The notes beneath the pieces were generated by a model. The model saw only the letters and a list, made by a program, of their open reading frames with translations. It ran no database searches and was not told the origin of the DNA. This document shows positions 6,580 through 6,602 of a stretch of 6,602 bases of DNA, one piece after another; position 1 is the first letter of the stretch, and the number at the start of each line of letters is the position of its first letter. Position numbers and translations under genes: made by a program. Where the stretch lies: positions 1 through 6,602 of the forward strand of contig JAMWBP010000034.1 in assembly GCA_023819365.1 (NCBI GenBank). Direction: 5' to 3'. This DNA comes from Candidatus Omnitrophota bacterium. Its GTDB lineage: Bacteria > Ratteibacteria > UBA8468 > B48-G9 > JAFGKM01.

Positions 6580-6602
6580 AAAAGGCAGGGTAAATCCCTG
6601 CC
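6580..6602 (-). terminator. Probable rho-independent terminator of a minus-strand gene beyond the right edge
   Basis: A perfect 7-bp inverted repeat (GGCAGGG at 6584-6590, CCCTGCC at 6596-6602) encloses a 5-nt loop. On the minus strand the hairpin is followed by TTTTCTATCTATTT, as in an intrinsic terminator; on the plus strand the bases that would follow lie outside the window. It sits upstream of the tRNA promoter, so it would insulate the tRNA from transcription arriving from the right. The window ends at the outer stem base, so the stem may be longer. Confidence 0.55.

Noticed and set aside
6565..6595. Direct repeat AGGGTAAAT at 6565-6573 and 6587-6595, considered as an operator or att-like site.
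   Set aside because: Nine bases in only two copies, the second lying in the terminator hairpin; chance is sufficient, and no integrase gene adjoins the tRNA in the window.

Overview
The window reads as an ordinary stretch of chromosome from an AT-rich, Gram-negative (diderm) bacterium. The diderm call rests on two lipoproteins, one of them a clear Pal/OmpA-type peptidoglycan-binding outer-membrane lipoprotein, together with dapF of the meso-diaminopimelate route. Standard stop codons and three near-consensus sigma-70 promoters fit a typical bacterium. The phylum cannot be fixed from the sequence; an uncultured anaerobic diderm lineage (Omnitrophota-like, for example) is only a guess.

Layout. 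(1) 3-706, plus strand: a decayed IS transposase of the DDE/integrase-core type, broken by two in-frame stops, a frame change and an internal deletion. (2) 746-3825: a strong promoter drives dapF (diaminopimelate epimerase), followed 9 nt later by a comEC/rec2-like DNA-uptake channel gene whose C-terminal metallo-beta-lactamase-like domain has lost most of its metal ligands. (3) 3826-4070: an intergenic region with a REP-like imperfect palindrome (3915-3963) and a perfect-consensus promoter (4013-4041). (4) 4071-6433: a compact three-gene unit made of pal, a coiled-coil plus LysM lipoprotein overlapping pal by 4 nt, and a cytoplasmic nitrilase-superfamily amidohydrolase. (5) 6438-6509, minus strand: tRNA-Glu(UUC), convergent with the nitrilase gene and only 4 nt from its stop, with its own promoter at 6521-6550. 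(6) 6580-6602, minus strand: a hairpin followed by a T-run, probably the terminator of a minus-strand gene beyond the right edge.

How the genes fit together: dapF supplies meso-DAP for lysine and peptidoglycan. Pal and the LysM lipoprotein would tether the outer membrane to that peptidoglycan. The nitrilase homologue has all four expected active-site residues, but its substrate is unknown and its link to the envelope genes is positional only. I see no defence system, CRISPR array, prophage or clearly new multi-gene system. The points most worth a second look are the ComEC with a degenerate nuclease-like domain and the Pal partner that carries LysM where CpoB/YbgF carries TPRs.
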